Source: DATLCI01 sp046714215 (GTDB lineage Bacteria; Acidobacteriota; Terriglobia; Terriglobales; Acidobacteriaceae). Taken from it: a DNA stretch of 14,562 bases. A model generated the notes under the pieces. That model worked only from the letters and a program-made list of their open reading frames with translations. It had not been told where the DNA came from and ran no database searches. Location: positions 1-14,562 of the forward strand of contig JBKKBM010000287.1 of assembly GCA_046714215.1 (NCBI GenBank). Reading direction: 5' to 3'. Positions 14,174 to 14,562 of the stretch are shown here, in pieces. A program made the position numbers and the translations under genes. Positions within the stretch are counted from its first letter, which is position 1; each line of letters starts with the position of its first letter.

Positions 14174-14562
14174 TCAGCCTTGGCAGGTCAGGGTAAACGT
14201 CGCGGACGACTCCAATACGACCTTCGGATGGCGGAGCGCCGAGATGCTAAAGCGGTGCTCACTCGTGAACGAGCTGGGAGTCAAGCGGGCACCATTGCCC
14301 TTCCGGCGCAGTTGGATGGGACTCCCGGCGATGGTCCGGGGGAATTCGACATCGCATTCGAGGCCGCAGGCCACGTAGAGCGAAAGCAGGTCACAGAACT
14401 GCAAGGCGGCGACCAGGCCGTCGTGTTCAGCGTCGGCCTGGGCCAGCTTCTTGCGCAACTTCTGCTGTCGCGTCTGCTCCTGGGCGAGGAAAGCGTCCAG
14501 GACCTTGGCGGTGGCTGCATCGGCCTGTTGGCAATGGTGCCGGCCGATGGCGGCGAAGTGGC
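14174..14562 (-). CDS. DUF3891-like protein, C-terminal part (runs off right edge)
   Basis: The frame is open from the window edge (first complete codon at 14560) to a TGA at 14174, showing 128 residues and no start. It opens with HFAAIGRHHCQQ, then a Gln/Lys/Ala-rich helix (FLAQEQTRQQKLRKKLAQAD), then GLVAALQFCDLLSLYVACGL and a beta-rich tail. The 'helical FLAQEQ stretch followed by an LQ-CD-LSL-CCG block' fits my memory of the DUF3891 family, whose function is unknown. The resemblance is by motif pattern only. A TTG at 14458 is a formal internal start but lies inside the conserved region, so the gene surely begins outside the window. A shifted frame over the same bases is a shadow. Confidence 0.62.
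   Translation of the reverse strand, partial: HFAAIGRHHCQQADAATAKVLDAFLAQEQTRQQKLRKKLAQADAEHDGLVAALQFCDLLSLYVACGLECDVEFPRTIAGSPIQLRRKGNGARLTPSSFTSEHRFSISALRHPKVVLESSATFTLTCQG

Overview
The window reads as high-GC chromosomal DNA of a free-living Gram-negative bacterium. An acidobacterial origin (Terriglobia/Koribacter-like) is my best guess, for three reasons. There is a 'GRGGMGVVYLAED' type Ser/Thr kinase relic. The exported amidohydrolases have Ala/Pro-rich N-termini, of a kind I associate with that phylum. The intergenic DNA carries TTAACCAC...CACAGAG type repeats. This is inference from gene style, not a database match. No phage, plasmid, IS element, CRISPR array, tRNA or rRNA was seen.

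Layout. Bases 1-403 hold no convincing gene but contain a compact double-hairpin repeat. Next, on the minus strand, come polA (DNA polymerase I) and queA (queuosine tRNA modification). They are separated by about 225 bases bracketed by two inverted copies of a 32-base repeat. Divergent from queA, a plus-strand pair 2 bases apart encodes a class II aldolase-family protein and an exported M20-family metallopeptidase. Converging on that pair is a decayed minus-strand serine/threonine kinase. It has a one-base frameshift and lacks the C-lobe, and it runs into a short membrane-protein tail. Upstream of it is a two-gene minus-strand operon of exported amidohydrolases with a recognisable promoter, strong Shine-Dalgarno sequences, a 1-base stop/start overlap and a UUCG-capped terminator. 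Divergent from that operon is dtd, which ends tail to tail with folP; the two stop codons share one CTAG. Divergent from folP is dacB (PBP4-type carboxypeptidase/endopeptidase). Last, converging on dacB, are a small cysteine-motif protein of unknown function and the C-terminal part of a DUF3891-like gene that runs off the right edge.

Most genes are housekeeping: replication/repair, tRNA modification, D-Tyr-tRNA proofreading, folate synthesis and peptidoglycan turnover. The most interesting part is the amidohydrolase pair. The upstream gene keeps the metal ligands (HxH, two His regions, Asp), while the translationally coupled downstream paralogue has lost most of them. That suggests an exported enzyme plus a catalytically dead partner. 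A second pattern is that queA, dtd and dacB each have a -10-like box ending only 8-9 bases before the start codon and no Shine-Dalgarno, consistent with leaderless transcripts. I see no clear sign of a wholly new multi-gene system.
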